Shown one piece after another: positions 18,503 to 27,018 of a stretch of 64,000 bases of DNA. The notes under the pieces were generated by a model. The model did no database searches. It worked only from the letters and a program-made list of their open reading frames with translations, and was not told the origin of the DNA. Each line of letters starts with the position of its first letter. Position 1 is the stretch's first letter. The position numbers and the translations under genes were made by a program. The DNA is from Cytobacillus oceanisediminis (GTDB lineage: Bacteria; Bacillota; Bacilli; Bacillales; Cytobacillaceae): assembly GCF_004366035.1 (NCBI RefSeq), contig NZ_SOEE01000003.1, positions 1-64,000 on the forward strand, given 5' to 3'.

Positions 18503-19300
18503 TTGGCTGCTGGATTTGAAAGTGCTGCAAAATTTGAACACGGATTTTGGCTTCAGATTTTGGGTGATCATGCACGCTTCATACATGATTCACTATCACC
18601 AAAGGAAAAAGAGAGCATTGAAAGGGCAAATTACTTTATACAAACCTTCGATCAGCTATTAGGCAGGGTTGAAGTAGATAATCTGGAGCAATTGAGCCGG
18701 AGGGCAGAACAGGAAGCTAAAAAGCTAAGGGAATTTAAATTGAACCTAATCGAACGTCATCTGATAGGGAAAATTTCCATTCATCTTGGTCCTGTTTTTA
18801 TAAACCATATGGTCAATGAACTTGAAGAATATATGCTTGTCCTTCAATATTTAAAAAAAGGGGAAGTCCCGCCTGTATTTCATGAGCTCCACCACCATTT
18901 AATCTGGCTTCTTGATGCGGCTGGACATGCTGGAGCCATATCAGATAATATGGAACTTGTTGAGAAGAAAATAAAAAAAATCAGTGATGGCTATACAAAG
19001 GACTTTGAAGCATTTTATTTAAAGGCGGTTGAAATGTCCGGGTTCCTTCGGACAAAGGTTGAGTCATTCCCGGCACTTCAAAAGTTCAACAGCGATGTTG
19101 CACTTGAAATATCCTTGTTTATGAACTTTCTCAATGAAATTGAGGAGCTTGAATTGAGCAAAGAGGCATTGGGTACATTTGCAGCGTTAATGGCTGATCA
19201 CATGTACCGTGAAGAATGCTATTACCTGTCAAAGCTTGCTGAATCCACTCAGTCTGAAAAGCCGAAATGTGATCCGGCAAAGCCGAGACTTAAAGAATAA
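18503..19300 (+). CDS. DUF2935 protein (ferritin-like helical fold)
   Basis: A 265-residue, mostly helical protein made of two related halves. Each begins with a FEHGFWLQILGDHARFI- or FLNEIEELELS...MADHMYREECYY-type segment rich in His and Glu, as in DUF2935 proteins, which resemble metal-binding four-helix bundles. Function unknown. I chose TTG 18503 because AAAGGGGAG lies 5 nt upstream; the in-frame ATG at 18476 has no RBS. Monocistronic, with a terminator just after. Confidence 0.8.
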   Translation: MAAGFESAAKFEHGFWLQILGDHARFIHDSLSPKEKESIERANYFIQTFDQLLGRVEVDNLEQLSRRAEQEAKKLREFKLNLIERHLIGKISIHLGPVFINHMVNELEEYMLVLQYLKKGEVPPVFHELHHHLIWLLDAAGHAGAISDNMELVEKKIKKISDGYTKDFEAFYLKAVEMSGFLRTKVESFPALQKFNSDVALEISLFMNFLNEIEELELSKEALGTFAALMADHMYREECYYLSKLAESTQSEKPKCDPAKPRLKE

Positions 19301-19308
19301 ATTCAATG

Positions 19309-19331
19309 CTGCCATTTTTGGCAGTTTTTTT
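19309..19331 (+). terminator. Terminator of DUF2935 gene
   Basis: Short stem CTGCC / GGCAG with a 6-7 nt T-rich loop and seven T residues. Confidence 0.75.
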
Positions 19332-19389
19332 GCATTAAGTACATGCGTCAGTGTTTTCTGGGTAAAAAGAGTATAAAAAGGCTGATATC

Positions 19390-19644
19390 ATGATACTTGT
19401 AAGATGGAGTTACATGCGGAGAAATCAGGTAAAGGGATTGTTTGACTGTTTTCCTGAAGCGGTCATCATTTTTAAAAGAATAAAGAATTATTACTTTATC
19501 CACAGTGCTGAATGGACAGGCAGTCCACAGTTAATTGCTAAGCAGCAGATGGATGAAATGGAGTATTTGCTTAATAAAGAAATGGGTTTTCTTAGTGGAT
19601 ATCTTCAAAGGAAATCTGCAGGCGATAAAGATAGTGAAACTTGA
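19390..19644 (+). CDS. Hypothetical small protein
   Basis: An 84-residue reading frame with no recognised domain. The middle is aromatic and charged (KRIKNYYFIHSAEWTG) and the C-terminus helical. The ATG at 19390 has only a weak AAAAGG upstream. A second in-frame ATG (19420) has GATGGAG before it and would give a 74-residue product. It is probably real, given clean termination and normal codon use, but function is unknown. Confidence 0.45.
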   Translation: MILVRWSYMRRNQVKGLFDCFPEAVIIFKRIKNYYFIHSAEWTGSPQLIAKQQMDEMEYLLNKEMGFLSGYLQRKSAGDKDSET

Positions 19645-19679
19645 AAAAATAGGAAAGAAGAATCAATTTTTCTGAAATA

Positions 19680-19719
19680 GAACATACGTTCGACTAAATG
19701 GACAAGGATGTGTTATAAT
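19680..19719 (+). promoter_or_regulatory. LexA (SOS) box and promoter of toxin gene
   Basis: GAACATACGTTCG (19680-19692) matches the Gram-positive LexA box CGAACRNRYGTTYG except for the first base. It overlaps the likely -35 (TTCGAC, 19689-19694). TATAAT follows at 19714-19719. A repressor bound here would cover the promoter, so the transcript should be induced by DNA damage. Confidence 0.7.
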
Positions 19720-19783
19720 AAAGAAGCAATGGGAGTTTCTCAAGGGTGGTCGGCTAGCCCCGTATGAAAGGGGGTGATGCCTT

Positions 19784-19867
19784 TTGACAGTTTTCGAATC
19801 GATCATGATGATGATTTCTTTCTCTAGTCTGATCATTGCTGTCATGACTTTTAACCATAAAAAATAG
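19784..19867 (+). CDS. Holin-like type I toxin peptide
   Basis: A 27-residue membrane peptide: (M)TVFESIMMMISFSS followed by a hydrophobic stretch and a basic HKK end. The opening xxTxFESIMxMIxF is the hallmark of the putative holin-like toxin family of Bacillales and lactobacilli. TTG 19784 is the start, with AAAGGGGGTGATG upstream. The mRNA leader GGTCGGC (about 19748) can pair with GCCGATCC (19917-19924) near the 3' end, as in structured type I toxin mRNAs. A convergent antisense RNA is likely. The stop codon lies inside the antisense terminator. Confidence 0.75.
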   Translation: MTVFESIMMMISFSSLIIAVMTFNHKK

Positions 19868-19995
19868 ACCTCCCTTGATCTGACAATTGAGGGAGAGGTC
19901 TATGTCTTTGACAGGCCGATCCCCTAAGGGAACGACTATTGCGAATGACCGTGGGTGCGGCAACACCTGCGGTCGTTTTTTTTATTCATATTCTT
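19857..19995 (-). ncRNA. Probable antitoxin antisense RNA
   Basis: A leftward intrinsic terminator sits at 19857-19900: stem GACCTC(T)CCCT / AGGGAGGTC, then TATTTTTT on the minus strand, overlapping the toxin stop codon. A possible minus-strand promoter is GTGACT (20025-20030) with TATTCT (20002-20007), 17 nt apart. The resulting RNA of about 140 nt would be fully complementary to the 3' part of the toxin mRNA, the standard arrangement in TxpA/RatA- and BsrG/SR4-type modules. Confidence 0.5.
19947..19985 (+). terminator. Terminator of toxin mRNA
   Basis: Stem GACCG / CGGTC with inner GGTG / CACC and a run of at least eight T residues, about 80 nt after the toxin stop codon. This leaves a long 3' UTR typical of type I toxins. 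Confidence 0.85.
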
Positions 19996-20148
19996 AATTC
20001 AAGAATATCATATACGGTTCAGAAAGTCACGGAAATAAGCATAATCGCATGATTACTTATAGTATATGCAGATTCCAGCTGAAAATCCATAATGATTCGA
20101 ATCCTTATGTGCCATACTATAATGGCAGTACTTTAAAGGAGGTTTAAC

Positions 20149-20274
20149 ATGACAAAACGCAATATTAAGACTAAATCAGGGTTACAGAGCACAAAGAAGA
20201 GCATAAACGATATGGAGTTCTCGAAAGAGCTTGATCAGCAGAGTAAAAAAGCTAAAAAAACAAGACCTAACTGA
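20149..20274 (+). CDS. Small basic protein, unknown
   Basis: A 41-residue protein MTKRNIKTKSGLQSTKKSIN...KKTRPN, very rich in Lys, with AAAGGAGGTTTAAC as a strong RBS and TATAAT at 20118-20123. No membrane segment or known domain. Composition and length resemble minor spore or DNA-associated small proteins of Bacillaceae, but I do not recognise the family. It has its own terminator. Confidence 0.65.
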   Translation: MTKRNIKTKSGLQSTKKSINDMEFSKELDQQSKKAKKTRPN

Positions 20275-20299
20275 TGTTGGAAATCAAGAATTGACCAAG

Positions 20300-20328
20300 A
20301 TGGGGCAGACTAAAACTGTCCCATTTTT
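20300..20328 (+). terminator. Terminator of small basic protein gene
   Basis: Stem ATGGGGCAG / CTGTCCCAT with a 7-nt loop and five T residues. Confidence 0.85.
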
Positions 20329-20386
20329 ATATGGAACAGGAGGCTTTAGAGCCATCTATGTTTTGTGAATGGAAAGGACGATTCTT

Positions 20387-21148
20387 GTGCCAGCATTTAT
20401 TTATGAGGATACAAAGATATATTATGAAAAGATGGGAAAAGGTGTACCGATAATCTTTATACATCCGCCTGCCATGGGGAGAAAGGTATTTTATTATCAA
20501 GGCCTGCTGGCTGAGCATTTTCAGGTTATTTTTCCTGATCTAAGCGGGAATGGAGATACTATTGGTCCCGAGAAAACAGTAACCATCCAAGGGTATTCAG
20601 AAGAGATAAAAGCTGTATTAGACCACTTGGGAATTGAAAAAGCCGTTATCCTTGGTTATTCCTCTGGAGGCATAATTGCTCAGGACTTTGCTCTATCTTT
20701 TCCTGAAAGGACGCTTGGTGTCATACTATCTGGCGGATTTCCAGAGGTTTTATCAGAAGCCTTCAAATATGAGCATATAATGGGAATGTATTTCGTGAAA
20801 CATTTTCCGGGTTTTCTGCGGTATGTAATAGCAGCAAGTCACACAAATGATCCACAAGTCAGAAAAGGTATTCACGAACATATGAAAAAGGCGAATCATA
20901 CTATGTGGTTTCAATTTTACGATAGGTCGCTTCACTATTCTTGCACGGATCGCCTGAGGAACTTAAGTGTCCCCCTTCTTCTGATATATGGATCAAGAGA
21001 TTTTGTTAATCAGCATATTAGGAGCTATAGGAGATATGTCAGCTTTCAGGCGGCGATAATCAAAGGTGTTTCCCACCAGGCGCCAACCAAAAAGTGGCAG
21101 CTTTTCAACCAGGTTGTAACTGGTTTTGTACTGCAGCATTTTAAATAA
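20387..21148 (+). CDS. Alpha/beta hydrolase
   Basis: A 253-residue alpha/beta-hydrolase fold. Seen: the oxyanion motif HPPAMG (in place of the common HGxxG), the nucleophile elbow GYSSGG, a GSRDF acid-region motif and a late HQAP histidine. I chose GTG 20387 because GAAAGGACG precedes it; an ATG 18 nt earlier lacks an RBS and would place the RBS inside the gene. The substrate is unknown. It shares a bidirectional terminator with the opposing MFS gene. Confidence 0.85.
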   Translation: MPAFIYEDTKIYYEKMGKGVPIIFIHPPAMGRKVFYYQGLLAEHFQVIFPDLSGNGDTIGPEKTVTIQGYSEEIKAVLDHLGIEKAVILGYSSGGIIAQDFALSFPERTLGVILSGGFPEVLSEAFKYEHIMGMYFVKHFPGFLRYVIAASHTNDPQVRKGIHEHMKKANHTMWFQFYDRSLHYSCTDRLRNLSVPLLLIYGSRDFVNQHIRSYRRYVSFQAAIIKGVSHQAPTKKWQLFNQVVTGFVLQHFK

Positions 21149-21150
21149 AA

Positions 21151-21188
21151 AAATCCGTATCGTCATTGCACGATACGGATTTTTTTTA
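21151..21188. terminator. Bidirectional terminator
   Basis: Perfect 11-bp stem ATCCGTATCGT / ACGATACGGAT with A and T runs on its two sides, between the converging hydrolase and MFS genes. Confidence 0.93.
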
Positions 21189-22445
21189 GCCCTCATTTGC
21201 GTCAGGTTTGATTGCTATAATGGCTGCAAGGGCAGCAAAAATGGTTATTCCGCTTAATATATAAAAAAGCCCTTGATCAGAATGCTTCATCAGAATGGCA
21301 ATGGCCGGCGGGCCTCCGGCAACGCCTATAAACCTCATTGAACTGTATAAAGAAGTAATGGTTCCGCGTTCTTCTTTTGCAATTCCTTCCGTAATAAGAG
21401 CATCCAATGAAGGCAAAGCAACGCCTATGCCGATTCCGGCAAACAGGAACATGCTGATCATAAACCACATATTGTTTGAAAAGCTTAAGATTGCAGTGGC
21501 AGCTGCCACAAGCACTGAGCCTAAAAAAATAATCCACTTCATCAGTATTTTATTTTCTTTTATTTTTTTTCCTGTCAGATAGGAGGACAGGCATAATGCG
21601 CCAAGCGGGACAGCTAGGAGAAGCCCTTTTTTTACATCTTTAATATCATATGTCTTTTCAAGCACATCAGATAAATAAAAAAGTATCCCAAAAAGCACAA
21701 ACATAAGAATGGCTCCAATTAAGAAAATAGCAGATAGCCATTTTCCGTCGTTTTTAAAGGTATCCTTGATATTGCTCCAAAAATTCTTTAGCGGAAGCGG
21801 CTCTTCTCTTTTATTTGGCGTTTTTACAAGAAAGAAAACCAGCAGGATTGAAATCGTACAAAAAACTGGAAACGAAAAAAACGGTAAAAACCATATAAAC
21901 CCTGCCAGAAATGCTCCAAGTATAGGTGAAAGAACTTTTCCAAAAGTATTGGAAGTTTCAATAAGGCCAAGGGAACTGCTGACATCATCATCATTTTTAA
22001 ACATATCTCCTACTAAAGGCATAACAATTGGTGCCGCACCGGCTGCCCCAACACCCTGCAATGCCCTCCCGGCTAATATGATCCAATAAGCATCCCCCAT
22101 TTTCCATGCCGCCCATCCAGAGATCAGTCCGCCAATTCCTGCAATGAAAAGACTTGGTATAATGACTTTTTTTCGGCCGATATGATCCGATAAAAAACCT
22201 GCGATTGGAATCAAAATAATGGCTACAATACTGTAAACGGTAATAATCATGCTGGATTGGAATGCAGAAATATTTAGTTTATTTTCCATCGCCGGCAGAA
22301 CAGGAATCAGCATGGAATTCCCGAGTGTCATAACGAGAGGAATTGAAGAGAGTGAAAGAATGGCCCATTTTTGGTTATGAACATCATCACCTGACTTCTT
22401 TTTCGCTTTGGAATTTACAGATTGTAAATTTTCAACATGCTCCAT
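21186..22445 (-). CDS. MFS efflux transporter (DHA1-like)
   Basis: A 419-residue, 12-helix major facilitator. Motif A is visible as GFLSDHIGRKKV in the loop between helices 2 and 3. The second half has a matching LTGKKIKENK loop. The hydrophilic 25-residue N-terminal tail is unusual but not rare. The drug:H+ antiporter type is inferred from motif A and the GxxxxxGxxGAAGAAP-like helix 5 region. The substrate is unknown. A monocistronic leftward gene, divergent from the MOSC gene. Confidence 0.88.
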   Translation of the reverse strand: MEHVENLQSVNSKAKKKSGDDVHNQKWAILSLSSIPLVMTLGNSMLIPVLPAMENKLNISAFQSSMIITVYSIVAIILIPIAGFLSDHIGRKKVIIPSLFIAGIGGLISGWAAWKMGDAYWIILAGRALQGVGAAGAAPIVMPLVGDMFKNDDDVSSSLGLIETSNTFGKVLSPILGAFLAGFIWFLPFFSFPVFCTISILLVFFLVKTPNKREEPLPLKNFWSNIKDTFKNDGKWLSAIFLIGAILMFVLFGILFYLSDVLEKTYDIKDVKKGLLLAVPLGALCLSSYLTGKKIKENKILMKWIIFLGSVLVAAATAILSFSNNMWFMISMFLFAGIGIGVALPSLDALITEGIAKEERGTITSLYSSMRFIGVAGGPPAIAILMKHSDQGLFYILSGITIFAALAAIIAIKPDANEG

Positions 22446-22624
22446 ATTTCTGACCTTCCTTTTCGTTAATCAAACTAGTCTTAATATGAGCTAATTGCAG
22501 GAAAACTAACTAGAAAAACCTCTGTCTTTTTTTGGGAAAGTTCAAATTCTGGAAAAATATGTTTCGATTTACTAAAAGGAAAGCGTTAAAATATAAAGAA
22601 AAGCGAATCTGGTGAGGGGATAAT

Positions 22625-23257
22625 GTGAAAGAAATAATTACTTTAAGTATAGGAACACCGAAAAAGCACAGCTGGAAAAACCGTGAGGAAATATCGGGAA
22701 TCGGCAAAGAAAAAATTGAAAGTGCGTTTTTAACGAAGGATGGTTTCCTGGGGGATGAAGTGGCAAACACTGATTTTCATGGCGGCCCCGACCGGGCAGT
22801 TTGCCTATACCCGTTCGAACATTACGGGATGTGGGAAAATGAATTTAAAAAGACATTCTGTCCCCCGGCATTTGGTGAAAATATTTGTGCGGAAAATATG
22901 CTGGAAAAAGATGTTTTTATAGGTGATATCTTTTCGCTTGGTGAATCCGCTATCCAAATAACACAGGGGCGCATCCCGTGTTCAACCATATCCAAGCATA
23001 ACGAAGAAGATCGGCTCTTAAAAAGAATTGTTGAAACATGCTTTACAGGCTACTTTTTCAGAGTGCTTAAGGAAGGTACTGTAACAGCAGGCAGCGTTCT
23101 TAATCTTGAAGAAAGAAAGCAGGAAAAGGTATCAGTTCTGCAAGGGAATTTTATCATGTTCCATGACCGCACAAACCGTAAAGCTATTGAAGAACTGCTG
23201 CAGATTGATGCCCTTGCAGATGTCTGGAGAGAAAAGCTGGAAAAAGCTCTATTATAA
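22625..23257 (+). CDS. MOSC domain protein (YiiM-like)
   Basis: A 210-residue protein with a MOSC beta-barrel. Seen: GDEVANTDFHGGPDRAVCLYP, FGENICAENM and the conserved GRIPCSTI with the sulfur-carrier Cys. YiiM-type proteins reduce N-hydroxylated compounds together with molybdenum cofactor, so this may be a molybdoenzyme partner. It starts with GTG 22625 after GTGAGGGGATAAT. Confidence 0.88.
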   Translation: MKEIITLSIGTPKKHSWKNREEISGIGKEKIESAFLTKDGFLGDEVANTDFHGGPDRAVCLYPFEHYGMWENEFKKTFCPPAFGENICAENMLEKDVFIGDIFSLGESAIQITQGRIPCSTISKHNEEDRLLKRIVETCFTGYFFRVLKEGTVTAGSVLNLEERKQEKVSVLQGNFIMFHDRTNRKAIEELLQIDALADVWREKLEKALL

Positions 23258-23275
23258 AAATATTAAAAATTACCC

Positions 23276-23307
23276 TTGACATTTTTCATTTATCGGAATA
23301 GTATAAT
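23276..23307 (+). promoter_or_regulatory. trp operon promoter
   Basis: TTGACA (23276-23281) with TAGTAT (23299-23304, 17 nt spacing) overlapping TATAAT (23302-23307). It lies directly before the first T-box leader. Confidence 0.75.
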
Positions 23308-23314
23308 AAGCAAT

Positions 23315-23590
23315 ATATCGATCGGCAATGACAAAGAGTAGTAGCTGCAGTTGAAGCTAAAGAGAGCTGATGGTTGGTGCAAATCAGTGTGGAAACAGCA
23401 GTGAATGGACTTTCGAGCCTCCAAACCGAACCTTTTTAAGCAGTAGGCTTTGGCGAACGGTCTCATCGTTACAAGGGACAGATATTCAAACGTTTTTCGT
23501 TTTGATATCTGTTAAGTGAGCTGATGTTTCAGCTAATGAAGGTGGCACCACGGGTTTCTCGTCCTTTTTAGACGGGAGGCCCTTTTTTAT
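23315..23590 (+). promoter_or_regulatory. T-box riboswitch 1 (Trp specifier)
   Basis: Stem I begins with the AGTAGTAG segment at about 23337. The specifier loop is GAA-TGG-A, with the tryptophan codon TGG at 23406-23408. The T-box core GGTGGCACCACG is at 23541-23552. The terminator hairpin (CTCGTC / GACGGGAG, then CCCTTTTTT) ends at about 23588. Uncharged tRNA-Trp would bind the specifier and T-box and prevent termination. Confidence 0.93.
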
Positions 23591-23624
23591 TTTCAAATAA
23601 CTTTATTACTTTAAATCGCTGAGC

Positions 23625-23893
23625 AAGAGGAGTAGATTGATGGAGTCCGTTCAAGAGAGCCGGGGAAAGGTGAGAGCCCGGTACGGAAAGTCATTCGAAT
23701 GGACTTGCGAGAGGTTTCCTGAAAGATAGTAGGGACGCACGGATTTCCACCGTTAAAAGGATAGGGTATCGATATTTTTCCGTACCCGAAAAAGGGAGCA
23801 GCATTTTGCTCTAAAAAGAGGTGGCACCACGTTCACAAGACACGTCCTCTATACCCGCAGATTCTGTCTGTGTGTATAGGGGACTTTTTTTTA
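23625..23893 (+). promoter_or_regulatory. T-box riboswitch 2 (Trp specifier)
   Basis: A second full leader in tandem. It has the AGTAG element near 23631, a specifier GAA-TGG-A with TGG at 23700-23702, the core GGTGGCACCACG at 23819-23831 and a long terminator (GTCCTCTATAC / GTATAGGGGAC, then T8) ending at about 23892. Two serial Trp T-boxes make antitermination depend on two tRNA-binding events. Confidence 0.93.
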
Positions 23894-23919
23894 TAGTTAA
23901 GTATAAATTCTGAAGTTAG

Positions 23920-23992
23920 ATAACTGTCTAGCACAAGCAGCCTGCCCCCTCGCGGTGTCGGGGGTGATCAAGTTACTTGCGCTTTTCTGAAT
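23920..23992 (+). repeat. Short dispersed extragenic repeat (candidate)
   Basis: The segment from ACTGTCTAGC to TTGCGCTTTTCT has the CTGCCCCCTCG core and resembles the segment at about 51655-51717 (ACTGTCCGGC ... CTGCCCCTCG ... TTGTGCTTTTCT). It lies between T-box 2 and trpE. It looks like a member of the small CTCG/GCGCTTTTC extragenic repeats common in Bacillaceae. Confidence 0.5.
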
Positions 23993-24017
23993 CCGAAAGA
24001 ACTGGAGGAGAAATATA

Positions 24018-25412
24018 TTGAAAACGAACTTGGAAGGTCCGTATATCATCGAAGAGCTTGAGGGGGACACATTAACACCTATTTTGATCTACCAGAGAAT
24101 GAGCGGAAGAAAAAAATTTCTGTTTGAAAGCTCGCTAAAACATGAAAAGTCGGGAAGGTATTCTTTTATTGGTGCGGACCCAGTGATGGAACTAAAAGGG
24201 GAAGGAACTCAGACTGCTGTTTCTGCAGAGGGGAAAATTGAGGTTTTTGATGAAAAGCCGCTTGATGTAGTAAGAAGGCTGATGCCGGAGGAAAAACATC
24301 ACCCCTTTGAAAAGTTTCCATTTTGTGGAGGAGCTGTTGGATATGCAGGCTATGATGTCATTAGGCAATACGAAGATATCGGGGTGATTCCTCATGATGA
24401 GCTTAATGTACCAGATGTCCACCTTATGTTTTTTGAGGAAGTAGCCGTTTTTGATCATCTGGAGCAAAAGGTATACCTGGTAGCCATGTCTTTATTGGCA
24501 GCAACCGATGAATCTCAGCTTCGTGAAAGGCTACAGAAAAGAAAGGCCGAAATCCAAAAGGGGGCTGTGGCAGCTCATTCGGAAGAAGCATCGCTGTCGG
24601 CTTTCAAAGCTTCCATTTCTAAAGAAGACTTCGTTGAAAAAGTAAAAAGAGCCAAGTCCTATATTGAAGAGGGAGACATTTTTCAGGTGGTGCTTTCTCA
24701 GCGATTAAAAGCGGAATTGACTGGAGATCCTTTCGCCTTTTACCGGAAGTTAAGAGTGCAAAATCCTTCCCCATACATGTACTATCTTGATTTTGAAGAA
24801 TATGCGGTTGCAGGGGCATCGCCTGAAAGTCTTATTAAAGCAACTGGAAACAAAGTAATTACTAACCCTATTGCCGGAACAAGGCCAAGAGGCAAGACAG
24901 AAGACGAAGACTTACAGCTTGAAAGGGACTTGAAAGAAGATGAAAAGGAGCTTGCCGAACACAGGATGCTGCTTGATCTAGGCAGAAATGATCTCGGCCG
25001 TGTCTGCGAATTCGGATCGGTAACTATAGAAAAAAACATGGTAATTGAAAGATATAAGCATGTCATGCACCTTGTATCCGAAGTTGGAGGCAGCCTGAAA
25101 TATCCTCACACAGCGATTGATGCCTTAAAAGCGTGTCTGCCTGCAGGAACGGTTTCAGGTGCACCCAAAATTAGAGCAATGGAAATAATCAATGAACTTG
25201 AAGCAGTGAAAAGAGGAATTTACTCAGGGGCAGTCGGATATTTTTCCGGAAACGGCAATATGGATTTCGCCCTGGCAATCAGAACAATGGTAATAAAAGA
25301 TGGATTCGCCTATATACAAGCCGGGGCAGGCATCGTGCATGATTCCATTCCGGAAAAAGAGTACGAAGAAACACTTCATAAATTAAAAGCATTTTTGGAG
25401 GAAAAAAAATGA
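24018..25412 (+). CDS. trpE: Anthranilate synthase component I
   Basis: A 464-residue chorismate-binding enzyme that uses chorismate and ammonia from TrpG to make anthranilate. Seen: PIAGTRPRG, LDLGRNDLGRV, AGTVSGAPK and the C-terminal AIRTMVI...QAGAGIVHDS. The N-terminal regulatory domain is present. It starts with TTG 24018 after CTGGAGGAG. First structural gene behind two T-boxes. trpG starts inside its last codons. Confidence 0.96.
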   Translation: MKTNLEGPYIIEELEGDTLTPILIYQRMSGRKKFLFESSLKHEKSGRYSFIGADPVMELKGEGTQTAVSAEGKIEVFDEKPLDVVRRLMPEEKHHPFEKFPFCGGAVGYAGYDVIRQYEDIGVIPHDELNVPDVHLMFFEEVAVFDHLEQKVYLVAMSLLAATDESQLRERLQKRKAEIQKGAVAAHSEEASLSAFKASISKEDFVEKVKRAKSYIEEGDIFQVVLSQRLKAELTGDPFAFYRKLRVQNPSPYMYYLDFEEYAVAGASPESLIKATGNKVITNPIAGTRPRGKTEDEDLQLERDLKEDEKELAEHRMLLDLGRNDLGRVCEFGSVTIEKNMVIERYKHVMHLVSEVGGSLKYPHTAIDALKACLPAGTVSGAPKIRAMEIINELEAVKRGIYSGAVGYFSGNGNMDFALAIRTMVIKDGFAYIQAGAGIVHDSIPEKEYEETLHKLKAFLEEKK

Positions 25413-26020
25413 TACTGCTGATTGATAATTATGATTCATTCACATTCAACCTTTATCAGTATTTAGGTGAACTGGGACAGGAAATTAAAGTTGTAAGAAA
25501 TGATCAAATAACAATCGAGGAAATAAAAGAATTAAATCCTGAAGCCATTGTTCTTTCTCCTGGTCCGGGACGGCCTGAACATGCGGGAGTGATTGTTGAA
25601 GTTATTCAGAAATTTTACAGGAAGCTCCCTATCCTGGGCATTTGCCTTGGCCATCAGGCAATCGGCTATGCCTTTGGGGCAAAGATTGAAAAAGCCAAGA
25701 AAATTATGCATGGTAAGGTGTCTAATCTGAAGCATAACGGATCACAGCTGTTTCAATACATGCCGCAGCCAATCAGCATCATGCGTTATCATTCCTTAAT
25801 AATACAGTCGGGAACGCTGCCTGGCAGATTTAAGGTGTTGGCCAGATCGATGGATGATAATGAAATAATGGCAATCAAGCATGAAGACTATCCTTTATAC
25901 GGTTTGCAATTCCATCCGGAGTCTGTAGGAACAGGGCTTGGAAAAAAGATTTTGGAAAACTTTTTACAAACTATCGGGAGGGAAAAAAACGATGAAGACT
26001 ATACTGCAGAGGTTATCTGA
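25409..26020 (+). CDS. trpG: Anthranilate synthase component II (glutamine amidotransferase)
   Basis: A 203-residue class I glutamine amidotransferase that feeds ammonia to TrpE. The catalytic triad is visible: Cys in GICLGHQAIG, and His and Glu in QFHPESVGT. LSPGPGRP is conserved. In B. subtilis the amphibolic pabA sits in the folate operon; here the gene lies inside the trp operon, between trpE and trpD. It overlaps trpE by 4 nt and trpD by about 29 nt. Confidence 0.94.
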   Translation: MILLIDNYDSFTFNLYQYLGELGQEIKVVRNDQITIEEIKELNPEAIVLSPGPGRPEHAGVIVEVIQKFYRKLPILGICLGHQAIGYAFGAKIEKAKKIMHGKVSNLKHNGSQLFQYMPQPISIMRYHSLIIQSGTLPGRFKVLARSMDDNEIMAIKHEDYPLYGLQFHPESVGTGLGKKILENFLQTIGREKNDEDYTAEVI

Positions 26021-27017
26021 GCGGGAGTCATTAACAGAGGCAGAAATGAAGGAAGCGATGGACAATTTATTTGCCAATGATGTAACGGACAGTGAGATTG
26101 CGGCATTTATGGTGAGCCTTAAAACAAAGGGGGAAACAGTTGAAGAAATTGCAGGCATCGTAAAAGCAATGAGGGATAAATCCCTTTCGTTTAGCAAGAA
26201 AATTCCTAATGTTTTGGATAATTGCGGTACAGGAGGAGATGGTTCAAGCAGCTTTAATATCAGTTCCACTTCGGCCTTTGTGATTGCAGGAGCAGGAATT
26301 CCTGTTGCCAAGCATGGCAATAGAAGTGTATCCAGCAAAACAGGCAGTGCTGATGTACTGGAACATTTGGGAATAAATTTAAATCACCCGCCTGAGCGCA
26401 CGGAGGAAATTCTGGAGGAAATCGGGATAGCCTTTCTATTTGCACCTCATGTCCATCCGAATATTAAAAGAATTATGAAAGTGCGCAGGGACCTGAGAAT
26501 ACCTACAACTTTCAATTTAATAGGGCCATTAACCAATCCGGTTGAACTTGATCATCAGCTTCTTGGGATCTATCGGAGAGATTATATTGAAATGTTTGCA
26601 GAGGTGTTAAACGCTTTGGGAAGAAAACGGGCAGTTGTTTTAAATGGTTCAGGGCATATGGATGAAGCATCTCTACAGGGGGAAAATCACCTGGCCATTC
26701 TTAATAACGGCAGGGTAACGAAAAAGGTTCTTCACCCAGAGGAAGTTGGCCTACCCGTCAGCAGCAATGATGCGATCAGAGGTGGAGATTCCAGGGAAAA
26801 TGCTGAAATACTCCTAAGTGTCCTAAAGGGGGAGAAGGGAGCAAGAAGAGACACGGTCCTTCTTAACGCCGGGATTGGCATCTTTACAGGAGGCAAGGCC
26901 GAAACAATTCATGGCGGGATAAATTTAGCCAAAGAAAGCATTGATTCAGGTGCTGCATTAGAAAAACTGAATAGGTTAATTGAAGCAAGTAAAAGCGTCC
27001 ATAAAGAGGTGATATAA
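25992..27017 (+). CDS. trpD: Anthranilate phosphoribosyltransferase
   Basis: A 341-residue enzyme that transfers phosphoribose from PRPP to anthranilate. The PRPP/Mg site CGTGGDGSSSFNIST and the motif KHGNRSVSSKTGSADVLE are intact. I chose ATG 25992, with GGGAGGGAAA upstream; an upstream in-frame start would lie deep inside trpG. The end overlaps nothing, and trpC starts 1 nt after the stop. Confidence 0.95.
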   Translation: MKTILQRLSERESLTEAEMKEAMDNLFANDVTDSEIAAFMVSLKTKGETVEEIAGIVKAMRDKSLSFSKKIPNVLDNCGTGGDGSSSFNISSTSAFVIAGAGIPVAKHGNRSVSSKTGSADVLEHLGINLNHPPERTEEILEEIGIAFLFAPHVHPNIKRIMKVRRDLRIPTTFNLIGPLTNPVELDHQLLGIYRRDYIEMFAEVLNALGRKRAVVLNGSGHMDEASLQGENHLAILNNGRVTKKVLHPEEVGLPVSSNDAIRGGDSRENAEILLSVLKGEKGARRDTVLLNAGIGIFTGGKAETIHGGINLAKESIDSGAALEKLNRLIEASKSVHKEVI

Positions 27018-27018
27018 G

